DNA of 64,000 bases from Pelagibacteraceae bacterium GOM-A1. Lineage in GTDB: Bacteria; Pseudomonadota; Alphaproteobacteria; Pelagibacterales; Pelagibacteraceae. A program made the translations under genes and the position numbers. Positions 30,416-39,954 of this stretch are shown here, piece after piece (the stretch's first letter is position 1; each line of letters starts with the position of its first letter). The stretch lies in contig LHBX01000008.1 in assembly GCA_001704065.1 (NCBI GenBank), forward strand, positions 105,878 to 169,877. The letters run 5' to 3'. The notes beneath the pieces were generated by a model. The model made no database searches, was not told the origin of the DNA, and was given only the letters and a program-made list of their open reading frames with translations.

Positions 30416-31324
30416 ATGAAAAAATCAATTAACGTAGATAAATCTTTTAATGACATGCGTATTGACAGATTCATTCGAAATCATTTAGGAAATATTCCAC
30501 AAGGACTAATTGAAAAAAATCTAAGAAATGGAAAATTAAAATTAAATCAAAAAAAAGTAAAAAGCTCTCAAAAAGTTAAAACTGGTGACAAACTTAATAT
30601 TTATAATTTAAATTTTGAGGAAAAAATTGAGCAATACAAAAAAAAATATAATCCTAGTAATGAAATTATAAAAGAAAATGAAGATTTAATTATTGAAAAT
30701 AATGATAATTTTGTCGTTCTAAATAAACAATCAGGAATTTCAGTGCAGGGTGGTACAAAATCTAAAAAGAATATAATTGATATATTTGCGAAAAGTAATT
30801 TATTTAGAGATGATAAGCCTTACTCTGTACACAGATTAGATAAGGATACATCTGGCGTTTTTATAATTGCAAAGAATAGGGAAACAGCCCAACTACTCAC
30901 ATCACTTTTTAGATTAAGAAAGGTTTATAAAACCTATTTAGCCATATGTAATGGTGAATTAATTTTAATCGATAAAGGTGTAATAAAAGATGATTTAACA
31001 AGATTTGAAAATAAAAAAAAAATTGTTGAAAGAGCTGAAACAAAATATGAAATTTTAGATAAAAATAATAATGCGACTTTCATTCAGCTAAATCCAATTA
31101 CTGGAAGAAAACACCAACTTAGAAAACAATTATTTAATTTAGGAAACTCCATTATTGGTGATAAAAAATATAATTCAACAAATAACTCAAAAATAAATAA
31201 TAAAAATTTAATGTTACATTCTTACGAAATAAAATTTAAAATTAATGAGAAAAAATACACTTTTAGAGCCACTCCTCCAGATTATTTTAGAAATATGTTA
31301 AAAACAAAAAGACTTAATTTTTAA
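30416..31324 (+). CDS. rluC: Ribosomal large-subunit pseudouridine synthase, RluC/RluD family
   Basis: A 302-residue enzyme that isomerises uridines in 23S rRNA. An N-terminal S4 RNA-binding domain (about 10-75, [11 protein letters not shown] and [11 protein letters not shown]) precedes the catalytic domain with [11 protein letters not shown], in which Asp142 is the expected nucleophile. ITGRKHQLR near the C terminus binds the target. RluC is favoured over RluD by the short N terminus, but the exact position in rRNA is inferred. Its last 11 nt overlap the convergent lipB gene. Confidence 0.85.
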   Translation: MKKSINVDKSFNDMRIDRFIRNHLGNIPQGLIEKNLRNGKLKLNQKKVKSSQKVKTGDKLNIYNLNFEEKIEQYKKKYNPSNEIIKENEDLIIENNDNFVVLNKQSGISVQGGTKSKKNIIDIFAKSNLFRDDKPYSVHRLDKDTSGVFIIAKNRETAQLLTSLFRLRKVYKTYLAICNGELILIDKGVIKDDLTRFENKKKIVERAETKYEILDKNNNATFIQLNPITGRKHQLRKQLFNLGNSIIGDKKYNSTNNSKINNKNLMLHSYEIKFKINEKKYTFRATPPDYFRNMLKTKRLNF

Positions 31325-31937
31325 TATTTGATAAAAAATTTTTTATTAATTCATTCTCAATATTTTTATAATTTTGTTTTTTTATATTATTTAAATTTGA
31401 AACCCCTCTATCTCTAATCCCACAAGGAATTATTTTTTTATATACATTAAGATCATTAGAAATATTTATTGCAAAACCGTGATAAGCAATCCACTTCTTT
31501 ACTTTTATTCCTATTGCTGCAATTTTATCTATTTTACCAGATTTGTGCTCAAACCAAATTCCAATATTTTTTCTATCAGCAAAACACTTTATATCATAAT
31601 TTTTTAGAGTATTTATAATTGTTTTTTCAATTGCAGTTATAATTTTTTTTATATTCTTACCTCTTTTGTTTAAGTCAATCACAAAATAAAAAACCAATTG
31701 ACCCGGACCATGATATGTTATTTTTCCTCCTCTATTCGTTCTAATAAAGTTTATTGATTTATCTAAAATCTCATTATCATTAAAACTTGTTCCACCAGTA
31801 TAAATCTCTTCATGTTCAAGTATCCAAATAAGTTCTTTATTTTTATTTACTTTGATTTGCTCCAATCTATCTTCTAGTATATCTATCGCAGATTTATATT
31901 TTATTGGTTTTACTGACTTTTTGATCTCTATTGTCAT
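31314..31937 (-). CDS. lipB: Octanoyl-[acyl-carrier-protein]:protein octanoyltransferase
   Basis: A 207-residue enzyme that moves octanoate from acyl carrier protein to lipoyl domains, the first step of endogenous lipoate synthesis for 2-oxoacid dehydrogenases and the glycine cleavage system. The [16 protein letters not shown] motif is at about 70-84, the catalytic Lys is K138 in KIAAIG and the acyl-accepting Cys is C172 in PCGIRDRGV. Length is normal. It is transcribed leftward and overlaps the rluC-like gene tail to tail by 11 nt. TATAAT at 31983-31988 (minus strand) may be its -10 box. lipA is not in the window. Confidence 0.95.
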   Translation of the reverse strand: MTIEIKKSVKPIKYKSAIDILEDRLEQIKVNKNKELIWILEHEEIYTGGTSFNDNEILDKSINFIRTNRGGKITYHGPGQLVFYFVIDLNKRGKNIKKIITAIEKTIINTLKNYDIKCFADRKNIGIWFEHKSGKIDKIAAIGIKVKKWIAYHGFAINISNDLNVYKKIIPCGIRDRGVSNLNNIKKQNYKNIENELIKNFLSNIKN

Positions 31938-31998
31938 TATAAATTTGTATTATTTTTATTTTGTATTAATAGTGCCAACTAAATTATAGGTAAATTTT

Positions 31999-33372
31999 AT
32001 GACTATAGTGAAAAAAATAAAAGATAAAAAAGTTAACTTCGAATTTAATAAAGAATTCATCAAAGTTGTCACAGATAAAATTGCCTCAAATGACGCTGGA
32101 TTTATTACAAATTCGTTCAATGCTATGCATCCAGCAGATGCTGCCGACATAATTGAACATTTAAGCCAAAATGATAGAGAAAATTTAATAAAATTAAATA
32201 GTTTCAAAGTTGATCCTGAGGTTTTTGTTGAATTAAATGAGTCAATCCAGTCAGAGATGATTGCTTACCTATCATCAGATTCAATAGTTAACATACTTAA
32301 AAATTTAGAGTCAGATGATGCAATTAAGATTTTAGAAAATGTAGATGAAAAAGATAAAAATACAATTCTTAGCTCATTACCTCCAAAAGACAGGTTTGCA
32401 TTACTTGAAAGCTTAAGTTATCCTGAGGACTCTGCTGCTAGATTAATGCAGCGTGAATTTACAGCTATACCAAGTAATTGGTCTGTAGGGCAAACAATAG
32501 ATTATCTAAGAGAAAATAAAGAACTTCCTGAAGAATTTCTAGAAATATTTATCGTTGATCAAGAATTTAAACCCATTGGTACAGTTCCTTCATCAAGAGT
32601 ATTAAGAACTCCAAGAGACACAAAAATGATGTCTATTATGGCTGAATCTCAAACTTTAATACCAGTTGATATGGATAGAGAGGAAGTCGGTAATTTATTT
32701 GAAAATTATAATTTGAGTTCAGCAGCTGTTGTGGATAAGTCTGATAAATTAGTTGGGATGATAGCTTATGATGATGTTTTAACAGTATTAAAAGAGGAAG
32801 CGGAAGAGGACGCACTTAGATTAGCTGGAGTAGGTGATGAAGAAATAACTGATGGAGTAATAACAAAAACAAAGAGAAGATTTAATTGGTTGTTATTAAA
32901 CTTGTTTACTGCTTTTCTAGCAACTTATTGCATTAGTTTATTTGGTGCTACTATAGAGCAAATGGTAGTACTAGCTTTTTTAATGCCAATAGTAGCATCA
33001 ATGGGCGGTAACGCTGGCATGCAGACATTAGCTGTCACAGTAAGATCTTTAGCCACACAGGATTTAACAAAAAATAATTTTACGAATAATATTATTAAAG
33101 AATTTAATATTGGAGTTTTAAATGGAGTTATTTTTGCAATTATTAGTTCTTTGATAGTTCAACTATGGTTTAATGATATCCAGCTCTCCTTGATAATTTC
33201 AATTTCAATGGTTTTAACTATGATAGTTGCTGGTCTTTTTGGTATTTTAGTACCAGTTACATTAAATAAAATGAAAATTGATCCTGCAATTTCATCTAGT
33301 GTATTTGTCACAACAATAACAGATGTGATTGGATTTGTATCTTTCTTAGGTGTAGGAGCATATTTTTTATAA
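31999..33372 (+). CDS. mgtE: Magnesium channel/transporter MgtE
   Basis: A 457-residue inner-membrane Mg2+ channel. The N-terminal MgtE_N domain (about 35-135, with HPADAADIIEHLS) and a pair of CBS domains (about 140-265) form the cytoplasmic Mg2+ sensor. A connecting helix leads to five predicted transmembrane segments (about 290-457), including PIVASMGGNAGMQTLAVTVR, the family pore motif. No Mg2+-sensing leader RNA fits in the 61-nt gap upstream. It abuts the convergent panC gene with no bases between. Confidence 0.95.
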   Translation: MTIVKKIKDKKVNFEFNKEFIKVVTDKIASNDAGFITNSFNAMHPADAADIIEHLSQNDRENLIKLNSFKVDPEVFVELNESIQSEMIAYLSSDSIVNILKNLESDDAIKILENVDEKDKNTILSSLPPKDRFALLESLSYPEDSAARLMQREFTAIPSNWSVGQTIDYLRENKELPEEFLEIFIVDQEFKPIGTVPSSRVLRTPRDTKMMSIMAESQTLIPVDMDREEVGNLFENYNLSSAAVVDKSDKLVGMIAYDDVLTVLKEEAEEDALRLAGVGDEEITDGVITKTKRRFNWLLLNLFTAFLATYCISLFGATIEQMVVLAFLMPIVASMGGNAGMQTLAVTVRSLATQDLTKNNFTNNIIKEFNIGVLNGVIFAIISSLIVQLWFNDIQLSLIISISMVLTMIVAGLFGILVPVTLNKMKIDPAISSSVFVTTITDVIGFVSFLGVGAYFL

Positions 33373-34176
33373 TCAAAAATTATCAATCAATCTTACCCCA
33401 TTAATATGATAGGCAATAAATAGTCTATATTTAGATTTAAAATTATTTAATTTCATTTTTTTTTCATCTCTGAATTCAAGATAATCAATTTTTATTTTAA
33501 ATTTATTTTCAAGCTCATATTTAGATTTTGACAAATCCACAAATTTATTAGTTTGTGATAGTCTTTTAATCTTATTCAATTTAATGGCTATATTTGATGC
33601 TATTTTTACGGATGATTTATTTAACAATTTATTTCTTGTAGATAAAGCAATTTTATTATTTTCTCGAATGGTAGGACAACCAACAATATTTATTTTATAT
33701 TTTTTTCCTAATATTCTTTTAATTAAAATGTATTGTTGAAAATCTTTTTCACCCATATAAACATACTTAGATTTAACAATAGATAACAATCTATTCATCA
33801 CGTTTAATACACCCTCAAAGTGACCTTTTCTATATTTAGCACATAAAATTTTATCAGATTTATTAAGTTCAAAATTTTTCATTTTATTTTTATATATTTC
33901 ATCAACCTCTGGTAAAAACAAATAATTAACTTTAAGTTTTTTTAATATCGAAATATCTTTTCTTATATTCCTTGGATAATTCTTAAAATCTTTTTTTTGA
34001 TTAAATTGCGTTGGATTGACAAAAATACTAACTATTGTTTCTTTGTTATTTTTTTGTGAAATTTTTATTAAAGATACGTGGCCTTTATGAATTCCCCCCA
34101 TTGTAGGTACAAATCCAACATTTTTGTAATTTTTTACTGCCTTATTTAGTTCAAAAATATTTTTTAAAATTTTCAT
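33373..34176 (-). CDS. panC: Pantothenate synthetase
   Basis: A 267-residue ligase that joins pantoate and beta-alanine using ATP, the last step to vitamin B5 and so to coenzyme A. The nucleotide-binding FVPTMGGIHKGH (residues 22-33, HxGH type) and GEKDFQQY motifs are present. It is slightly shorter than E. coli PanC (283), reduced at the C terminus. panB, often adjacent, is not here, so pantoate may come from elsewhere in the genome or from outside. Divergent from galU with a 34-nt gap. Confidence 0.93.
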   Translation of the reverse strand: MKILKNIFELNKAVKNYKNVGFVPTMGGIHKGHVSLIKISQKNNKETIVSIFVNPTQFNQKKDFKNYPRNIRKDISILKKLKVNYLFLPEVDEIYKNKMKNFELNKSDKILCAKYRKGHFEGVLNVMNRLLSIVKSKYVYMGEKDFQQYILIKRILGKKYKINIVGCPTIRENNKIALSTRNKLLNKSSVKIASNIAIKLNKIKRLSQTNKFVDLSKSKYELENKFKIKIDYLEFRDEKKMKLNNFKSKYRLFIAYHINGVRLIDNF

Positions 34177-34210
34177 TTTTAATAAATATGATTATAAGTA
34201 AAACATCTTA

Positions 34211-35026
34211 ATGATTAAACAAGCTATTATTCCTCTTGCTGGTTTGGGTACACGTTTGCTACCTTTGACAAGTGTTTTTCCTAAAGAACTGCTTCCAATA
34301 AATGGAAAACCAGGAATTGAGTATATTTTAGATGAATGTATTGAGGCTGGGGTAAATGAAATAATTTTTATTATTTCAAAAAAAAAAGAGATGATAAAGA
34401 AATATTTTAATAATGATAATTTTTACAAATCAATTATAAAAAAAAAGAAAGATCCCAGAATAATAAAAGAGTATAAAAAAATACTTTTTTTTAGAAAAAA
34501 AATTAAATTTGTTTATCAAAATAAACCCATGGGAACTGGTGATGCTGTACTCAAAACTAAAAAGTTTATAAAAAATGATTATTTTTTAATGTTGTTACCC
34601 GATGATTTAATTACGAAAAAGAATTGTTCAAAAGATATGATAAAAATTTATAAAAAATTAAAAGGGTCTGTAATGGCCAGCATGAAAGTTAAAAAAAATG
34701 ATGTAGATCGTTGGGGAATTTATTCAATTAAAAAAAAAATTGACAAATTAAATTTTAAAATTGCAGATGTAATTGAAAAACCTGATACTAAAGATGCTCC
34801 TTCAAATAATGCAGTAATAGGTAGATACATATTATCAAAGAAAATTTTTCATTACCTAAAAAATCAAAAAAAAGGTAAAGGTGGTGAAATACATATTACA
34901 GATGCAATTAGAAGAATGATATTAGATCAATATTTATTCATTGGACATAAATTTAGAGGTAATTATTTAGATTGTGGATCTATGAAAGGTTATATTAAAT
35001 CTGGAATTGAAATTTCTAAGTTATGA
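34211..35026 (+). CDS. galU: UTP-glucose-1-phosphate uridylyltransferase
   Basis: A 271-residue nucleotidyltransferase that makes UDP-glucose from glucose-1-phosphate and UTP. The signature PLAGLGTRLLPLTSVFPKEL holds the nucleotide-binding loop; the MGTGDAVLKTKKF segment and the C-terminal GNYLDCGSMKGYIKSGIE end are typical. Its stop region overlaps the ugd start by 4 nt (ATGA), so the two enzymes are made together and would convert glucose-1-phosphate to UDP-glucuronate. Confidence 0.93.
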   Translation: MIKQAIIPLAGLGTRLLPLTSVFPKELLPINGKPGIEYILDECIEAGVNEIIFIISKKKEMIKKYFNNDNFYKSIIKKKKDPRIIKEYKKILFFRKKIKFVYQNKPMGTGDAVLKTKKFIKNDYFLMLLPDDLITKKNCSKDMIKIYKKLKGSVMASMKVKKNDVDRWGIYSIKKKIDKLNFKIADVIEKPDTKDAPSNNAVIGRYILSKKIFHYLKNQKKGKGGEIHITDAIRRMILDQYLFIGHKFRGNYLDCGSMKGYIKSGIEISKL

Positions 35027-36312
35027 AAATTTGTATTATAGGTTCTGGTTACGTTGGGTTAGTTACTGGAGCTTGTTTTTCTGACTTAGGTAATACAGTA
35101 ATTTGTGTTGATATTAATAGAGAAACTATAGAAAAATTAAATAAAGGAATAATCCCAATTTATGAACCTGGTCTTCAAGAATTGGTTGTAAGAAATTTAA
35201 AAAAAAAAAGACTTTTATTTACAACAGATATTTCTAACTCAATAAAAAAGTCAGATATCATATTTATTTGTGTTGGAACTCCTACCAAAAATAATAAAGC
35301 AGATTTGAGATATGTATTTAATGCTACCAAAAGTATAAAATCTAATCTAAATAGGTATAAAATAATAGTTACTAAATCTACTGTCCCAGTTACCACAGGT
35401 GATAAAATTACAAAATTCTTAAAATCAAATAAAAATAAAAATAATTTTGATGTTGTATCTAATCCTGAATTTTTAAGAGAAGGTGAAGCTATTAGAGATT
35501 TTCAATTCCCAGACAGAGTTGTTGTAGGTACTAGCAGCAACAAAGCAAATAAAATTATGAAAAAGTTATATCTTCCTTTAATTAAGAAGGGTGGCAGATA
35601 TTTTCATACATCTAGAAGATCAGCTGAATTAATTAAATATGCATCAAACGCTTTTTTAGCCACTAAAATTACATTTATTAATGAAATAGCCAATTTATGT
35701 GAAAAATCAAACATAGATGTGAAAGAAGTTGCTATTGGCATGGGTTTAGATGAAAGGATTGGGAGTAGATTTCTTCGTGCTGGCCCAGCTTACGGTGGAT
35801 CATGTTTTCCAAAGGATACAAGGGCACTTGTTTCAACTGCTCGTATGTTTAAAACAAATCTTTCAGTTGTAAAAACAGTAATTAATTCAAATGATAAAAG
35901 ATCTAATTTATTACTAAATAAAATTAGTAAAATAATGAATAACAAAATTAAAAATAAAAATATTACATTTTTGGGTGTTACTTTTAAACCAGGAACTGAT
36001 GATATGAGAGAATCTTCCTCATTAAAAATTATACCAGCTTTATCAAGAAAAGGCGCATATATAAATTATTATGAACCAACAGGCAAAAAAAAGGAATTTA
36101 AATCTAAAAATATAAATTTTTTTGAAAATATAAAAGATGCTTGTAAAAGTGCAGATTTAATAATTATTCATACAGAATGGAATGAATTTAAGCAACTTAA
36201 CTTTAAAAAAATTACAAAAAAAAGAAATTTTAAAGTTTTTGATATGAGAAATCTTTACTCAACTTCTGAAATGAAAAAAAATAAAATAAAATATTTTAGT
36301 ATTGGTAGATAA
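35023..36312 (+). CDS. ugd: UDP-glucose 6-dehydrogenase
   Basis: A 429-residue enzyme that oxidises UDP-glucose to UDP-glucuronate with two NAD+. The Rossmann motif GSGYVGLVTGACF lies at the N terminus, the central domain has NPEFLREGEAI and the catalytic Cys261 is in YGGSCFPKDT. The C-terminal domain (FLGVTFKPGTDDMRESS) is complete. It forms a two-gene unit with galU and ends exactly where the convergent RidA-family gene ends, with no bases between. UDP-glucuronate-using glycosyltransferases are not adjacent, so the final product is unknown. Confidence 0.95.
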   Translation: MKICIIGSGYVGLVTGACFSDLGNTVICVDINRETIEKLNKGIIPIYEPGLQELVVRNLKKKRLLFTTDISNSIKKSDIIFICVGTPTKNNKADLRYVFNATKSIKSNLNRYKIIVTKSTVPVTTGDKITKFLKSNKNKNNFDVVSNPEFLREGEAIRDFQFPDRVVVGTSSNKANKIMKKLYLPLIKKGGRYFHTSRRSAELIKYASNAFLATKITFINEIANLCEKSNIDVKEVAIGMGLDERIGSRFLRAGPAYGGSCFPKDTRALVSTARMFKTNLSVVKTVINSNDKRSNLLLNKISKIMNNKIKNKNITFLGVTFKPGTDDMRESSSLKIIPALSRKGAYINYYEPTGKKKEFKSKNINFFENIKDACKSADLIIIHTEWNEFKQLNFKKITKKRNFKVFDMRNLYSTSEMKKNKIKYFSIGR

Positions 36313-36774
36313 TTAATTAAGATCAAATATTGCATCAACTTCAACTGCAACACCTAACGGAAGGCTGTTAGCACTAACAGCAGCTCTTGCATGTGAGCCG
36401 GCTTCGTCAAATACGCTTTTTATTAGATCTGAGGCTCCATTTATGACTTTTGGTTGCTCAATAAAATCATCAGTAGAATTAACATATCCAGTAAGTTTCA
36501 AACATGATTTAATTTTGGATAAATCATCACCACATGCTTTTTTTGCTTGAGATATTATACTTAATGCACATCTTTTAGCTGCCTCATAACCATGCTCAGT
36601 ATTAAAATCTTTTCCGAGTTTACCCTTAATTAAATTTCCATTCTCATCTATTGAGATTTGACCAGATATATATAGTAAATTTCCAGATATTCTTGTAGCA
36701 GCATATGATCCAACAGGATCATTGGCTTTTGGAAGAATAATATTTAAATTCTTTATATTTTCATCTGCTGACAT
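36313..36774 (-). CDS. RidA/YjgF/YER057c family protein
   Basis: A 153-residue member of the Rid family, which hydrolyses reactive enamine/imine intermediates formed by PLP enzymes. The core motifs LLYISGQIS, AAKRCALSIISQAK and the C-terminal SHARAAVSANSLPLGVAVEVDAIF are present; the Arg in HARAAV matches the residue that binds the carboxylate of substrates. It is longer than archetypal RidA (about 128), so it may belong to another Rid subgroup. Last gene of the ruvX-pyrB-pyrX-plsY-topA run, overlapping topA by one base. Confidence 0.85.
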   Translation of the reverse strand: MSADENIKNLNIILPKANDPVGSYAATRISGNLLYISGQISIDENGNLIKGKLGKDFNTEHGYEAAKRCALSIISQAKKACGDDLSKIKSCLKLTGYVNSTDDFIEQPKVINGASDLIKSVFDEAGSHARAAVSANSLPLGVAVEVDAIFDLN

Positions 36775-39341
36775 TATTTGCTTTTCTTTTTCTTTTTATT
36801 TCTATCGTATTCTTTTCTTTTCTCAATTAAAATTAATGCTTCTTCCATAGTTAATTCAACAGGATCTTTTTCTTCAGGTATAGTCGCATTTAATGATTTG
36901 TATTTAATATAAGGACCATACTGACCTTTCATGATTCTAACTGGTTTTTTATCTTCAGGGTGTTCTCCTAAATCTTTTATCATTGATGATGAAATTCTTC
37001 CTGGTTTAGCTTCAGCAATTAATGTAACAGCTCTATTTAATCCAATCGTGAATAATTCATCCACATTTTCTAGTCTAGCAGATTTATTTTCACATTTAAG
37101 GTAAGGACCAAATCTTCCAACATTCACAGTAATATCTTTATCATTTTCAGGATTTTTACCTAAACTTAATGGTAACGAGCATAAGTATTTAGCCTTTTCT
37201 ATATCAATGTTTTCAATCTCAATTCCTTTAGGGATAGAAACATTTTTTAAATTATTTTCCTCTTTCTTTAATTTTCTTTTTTTCTTTTTAATTCTTTCAT
37301 CTTCCTCTATGATTTCTTTCTCAAATTGCAAATATGGACCAAATCTTCCATTTTTAAGAAAAATATCTTTACCTTTATCATTTTTTCCAATGAATTTAGG
37401 TTCTGCTAGTGTCAATTGTTGTGCTGCTTTAGATTTTGATAGTGGTCTTGTAAATTTGCATTCTGGATAATTTGAACACCCAATAAATGCACCACCTCTA
37501 AAACTATTTTTTAAACTTAATTGCCCAGATTCACAAAGTTTACATTTTCTATCAATATTTCCATCCTTATCGACCTCAAATATTAGTGATCCAAGACTTT
37601 CATTTAATAGGTCTAATACTTCTCTGGTTCTTTTTTCTTTCACACCGGAAACATTAGAATTAAAGTCTTTCCAAAAGTTCTCTAAAACTTTTATCCAATT
37701 TTCTTTACCTGATGTTATATCGTCTAATTGATCTTCTAATTTTGCAGTAAAATCATAATCAACATATTTGGTAAATAATTTTTCTAAAAAAGCAGAAAGT
37801 AATTTCCCTCTATCAGTTGGGAAAAATCTTTTATTATTTATATCAGCATAACCTCTATTAGCTATTACTGAAATAATACTTGCATAAGTAGATGGTCTTC
37901 CAATCCCTAGCTCCTCTAATTTTTTAACTAGACTTGCCTCTGAATATCTAGGTGGTGGTTGTGTATAGTGCTGTTCATCAATATGATCTTCAAACATTAC
38001 ATCGCCTTTTTCAACATCTGGCAAAGTATTTTCATTGTCATCATCATTTTCATCTATCTTATACAGTTTAAGGAAACCATCAAATTTTAATGTTGAACCA
38101 CTAGCTTTGAATATATTTTTATCATCATCTGATTTGATGGTAATGGTTTTTCTATCAAATTTTGCTGACTGCATTTGTGACGATAAAGATCTAGACCATA
38201 TTAAATTATAAAGTTTATATTGATCAGCACTTAAGTATTTTTTCATATCTTCTGGTTTTCGAATTATTTCTGTTGGACGTATAGCTTCGTGAGCTTCTTG
38301 AGCATTCTTTGCTTTTTTGCCACTATAATTTAGAGGTTGTTGTGGTAAATATTTATCACCATAATTTTGCATTATAAAATCTCTGAAAGATGTTATCGCA
38401 TCTTTTGAAATATTAGTTCCATCTGTTCTCATATAAGTAATTAATCCTACGGTTTCACCTTCAATATCAATTCCTTGATATAGTCTTTGAGCAATTTGCA
38501 TTGTCCTTGATGCACCAAAACCAAGTTTACTCGATGCCGTTTGTTGTAATGTTGATGTCGTAAAAGGTCCTGATGGATTTCTGTTATAAGTTTTTGAACT
38601 TATATCTGTTATGCTATATTTTTTATTTTTTATTTTTGATAAAGCGTCATTAATATCTTTTTTGTTTTTAAATGAAAATTTTTCAACCTTATTTCCATCT
38701 AATTGTGAAATAGTTGTATTTATTTTTTCTTTTTTGTTATTTTTAAAAATAATATTTAAAGTCCAAAATTCTTTTGGTTGAAAAACTTCTATTTCCTGTT
38801 CTCTTTCGGTTAAAAGTCTTAGAGCTACAGACTGAACTCGACCAGCAGATTTAGAACCTGGTAATTTTGTCCATAGAATGGGGGAGATATTAAAACCTAC
38901 TAAATAATCTAGAGCTCTTCTTGCCATATAAGCATCAACTAAATGTGGCTCTATTTTTCTTGGATTATCTATTCCATTTGTAACTGCTTTTTTTGTTATT
39001 TCGTTGAAAACAACTCTCTCAACTTCTTTATCTTTTAATAATTTTTTTTCTTCAAGAAACTCTTTTACATGCCAAGCTATTGCTTCACCTTCTCTGTCGG
39101 GGTCAGTAGCTAGAATAATTTTTTTTGAATCTTTAGCACTATCTGTAATTTCTTTTAAATATTTTTTTGAAAAACTGTCTACCTCCCAAATCATTTTAAA
39201 ATCATTTTCGGGATCAACAGAACCGTTTTTCGATGGCAGATCTCTGATATGCCCATAACTTGCAAGAACGGTATAATCTGATCCTAAATATTTATTAATT
39301 GTTTTTGCTTTTGCTGGACTTTCAACAATTACTAGATTCAT
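36774..39341 (-). CDS. topA: DNA topoisomerase I
   Basis: An 855-residue type IA topoisomerase that relaxes negative supercoils. The N-terminal TOPRIM domain starts with LVIVESPAKAKTI and has the metal site TDPDREGE (79-86). The catalytic Tyr303 is in GLITYMRTDGTN. One Cys4 zinc finger (CKLCESG...CSNYPEC) follows at about residue 600. Three cysteine-free C-terminal repeats marked by FGPYLQFE, FGPYLKCE and YGPYIKYK come next, then a lysine-rich tail. This layout is common in alphaproteobacteria. It lies 40 nt after plsY; a TTGACA box and a small palindrome occupy that gap. Confidence 0.97.
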   Translation of the reverse strand: MNLVIVESPAKAKTINKYLGSDYTVLASYGHIRDLPSKNGSVDPENDFKMIWEVDSFSKKYLKEITDSAKDSKKIILATDPDREGEAIAWHVKEFLEEKKLLKDKEVERVVFNEITKKAVTNGIDNPRKIEPHLVDAYMARRALDYLVGFNISPILWTKLPGSKSAGRVQSVALRLLTEREQEIEVFQPKEFWTLNIIFKNNKKEKINTTISQLDGNKVEKFSFKNKKDINDALSKIKNKKYSITDISSKTYNRNPSGPFTTSTLQQTASSKLGFGASRTMQIAQRLYQGIDIEGETVGLITYMRTDGTNISKDAITSFRDFIMQNYGDKYLPQQPLNYSGKKAKNAQEAHEAIRPTEIIRKPEDMKKYLSADQYKLYNLIWSRSLSSQMQSAKFDRKTITIKSDDDKNIFKASGSTLKFDGFLKLYKIDENDDDNENTLPDVEKGDVMFEDHIDEQHYTQPPPRYSEASLVKKLEELGIGRPSTYASIISVIANRGYADINNKRFFPTDRGKLLSAFLEKLFTKYVDYDFTAKLEDQLDDITSGKENWIKVLENFWKDFNSNVSGVKEKRTREVLDLLNESLGSLIFEVDKDGNIDRKCKLCESGQLSLKNSFRGGAFIGCSNYPECKFTRPLSKSKAAQQLTLAEPKFIGKNDKGKDIFLKNGRFGPYLQFEKEIIEEDERIKKKKRKLKKEENNLKNVSIPKGIEIENIDIEKAKYLCSLPLSLGKNPENDKDITVNVGRFGPYLKCENKSARLENVDELFTIGLNRAVTLIAEAKPGRISSSMIKDLGEHPEDKKPVRIMKGQYGPYIKYKSLNATIPEEKDPVELTMEEALILIEKRKEYDRNKKKKKSK

Positions 39342-39361
39342 ATTTAGAGAACGTACTTAAA

Positions 39362-39377
39362 ACAGTTAAACTGTCAA
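39362..39377 (-). promoter_or_regulatory. Promoter/operator candidate upstream of topA
   Basis: On the minus strand a perfect TTGACA (39377-39372) lies 30 nt before the topA start. It overlaps a 13-nt inverted repeat (39362-39374, ACAGTT-A-AACTGT). A convincing -10 box is not visible; TACGTT at 16-nt spacing is the best fit. The palindrome could be an operator or chance. Confidence 0.3.
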
Positions 39378-39381
39378 ATTA

Positions 39382-39954
39382 TTAAATTTTTGTCTTAGTT
39401 TCCTCTTTATTTATCAAGCGTTTAACGTTTTCTCGATGAGTATAAAAAATTAAAATAAACATTATGAAGTAAAACATAATATTATCATTGCTGTAAAAAA
39501 ATATAAAAATAGGAACACTTAATGATCCAAGAATTGATCCTAATGATGAGTATTTAAAAATTAAATATGTAATTAACCAAACAATACCAAAAACAATACC
39601 CAAAAAATAATTTAAAATAATCAACATTCCAACATATGTTGCAACGCCTTTGCCACCTTTAAATTTTAACCATACTGGAAAAACATGTCCTAAAAAAACA
39701 GATAATGAACAAATGTAAACAAATTCTGGATAATTTAATTTAACATAAATTATTGGCAAAACTGCTTTTAAAATGTCTAGTAATAAAGTTGAGTAGCCTA
39801 AAAATTTATTACCAGTTCTTAGAGCATTGGTAGCGCCTATATTACCCGATCCTATTTCTCTTATATCTTTTTTTAAAAAAATTTTCGTTAATACAAAACC
39901 AAAAGGAATAGAACCTAATAAATATGATAATAGTGATAAAATAAAAATTTCCAT
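39382..39954 (-). CDS. plsY: Acyl-phosphate:glycerol-3-phosphate acyltransferase
   Basis: A 190-residue inner-membrane enzyme that acylates glycerol-3-phosphate with acyl-phosphate, the first step of phospholipid synthesis. The three family motifs are visible: SYLLGSIPFGF (motif 1), GSGNIGATNALRTGN (motif 2) and HVFPVWLKFKGGKGVAT (motif 3). About five hydrophobic membrane segments are predicted. It begins directly after the pyrX stop. Its length is normal for PlsY. Confidence 0.95.
   Translation of the reverse strand: MEIFILSLLSYLLGSIPFGFVLTKIFLKKDIREIGSGNIGATNALRTGNKFLGYSTLLLDILKAVLPIIYVKLNYPEFVYICSLSVFLGHVFPVWLKFKGGKGVATYVGMLIILNYFLGIVFGIVWLITYLIFKYSSLGSILGSLSVPIFIFFYSNDNIMFYFIMFILIFYTHRENVKRLINKEETKTKI

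Noticed and set aside
31938..31998. A magnesium riboswitch (M-box or mgtA type) before mgtE
   Set aside because: The gap is only 61 nt, shared with the lipB promoter, and shows no multi-stem fold; known Mg2+ riboswitches are longer.
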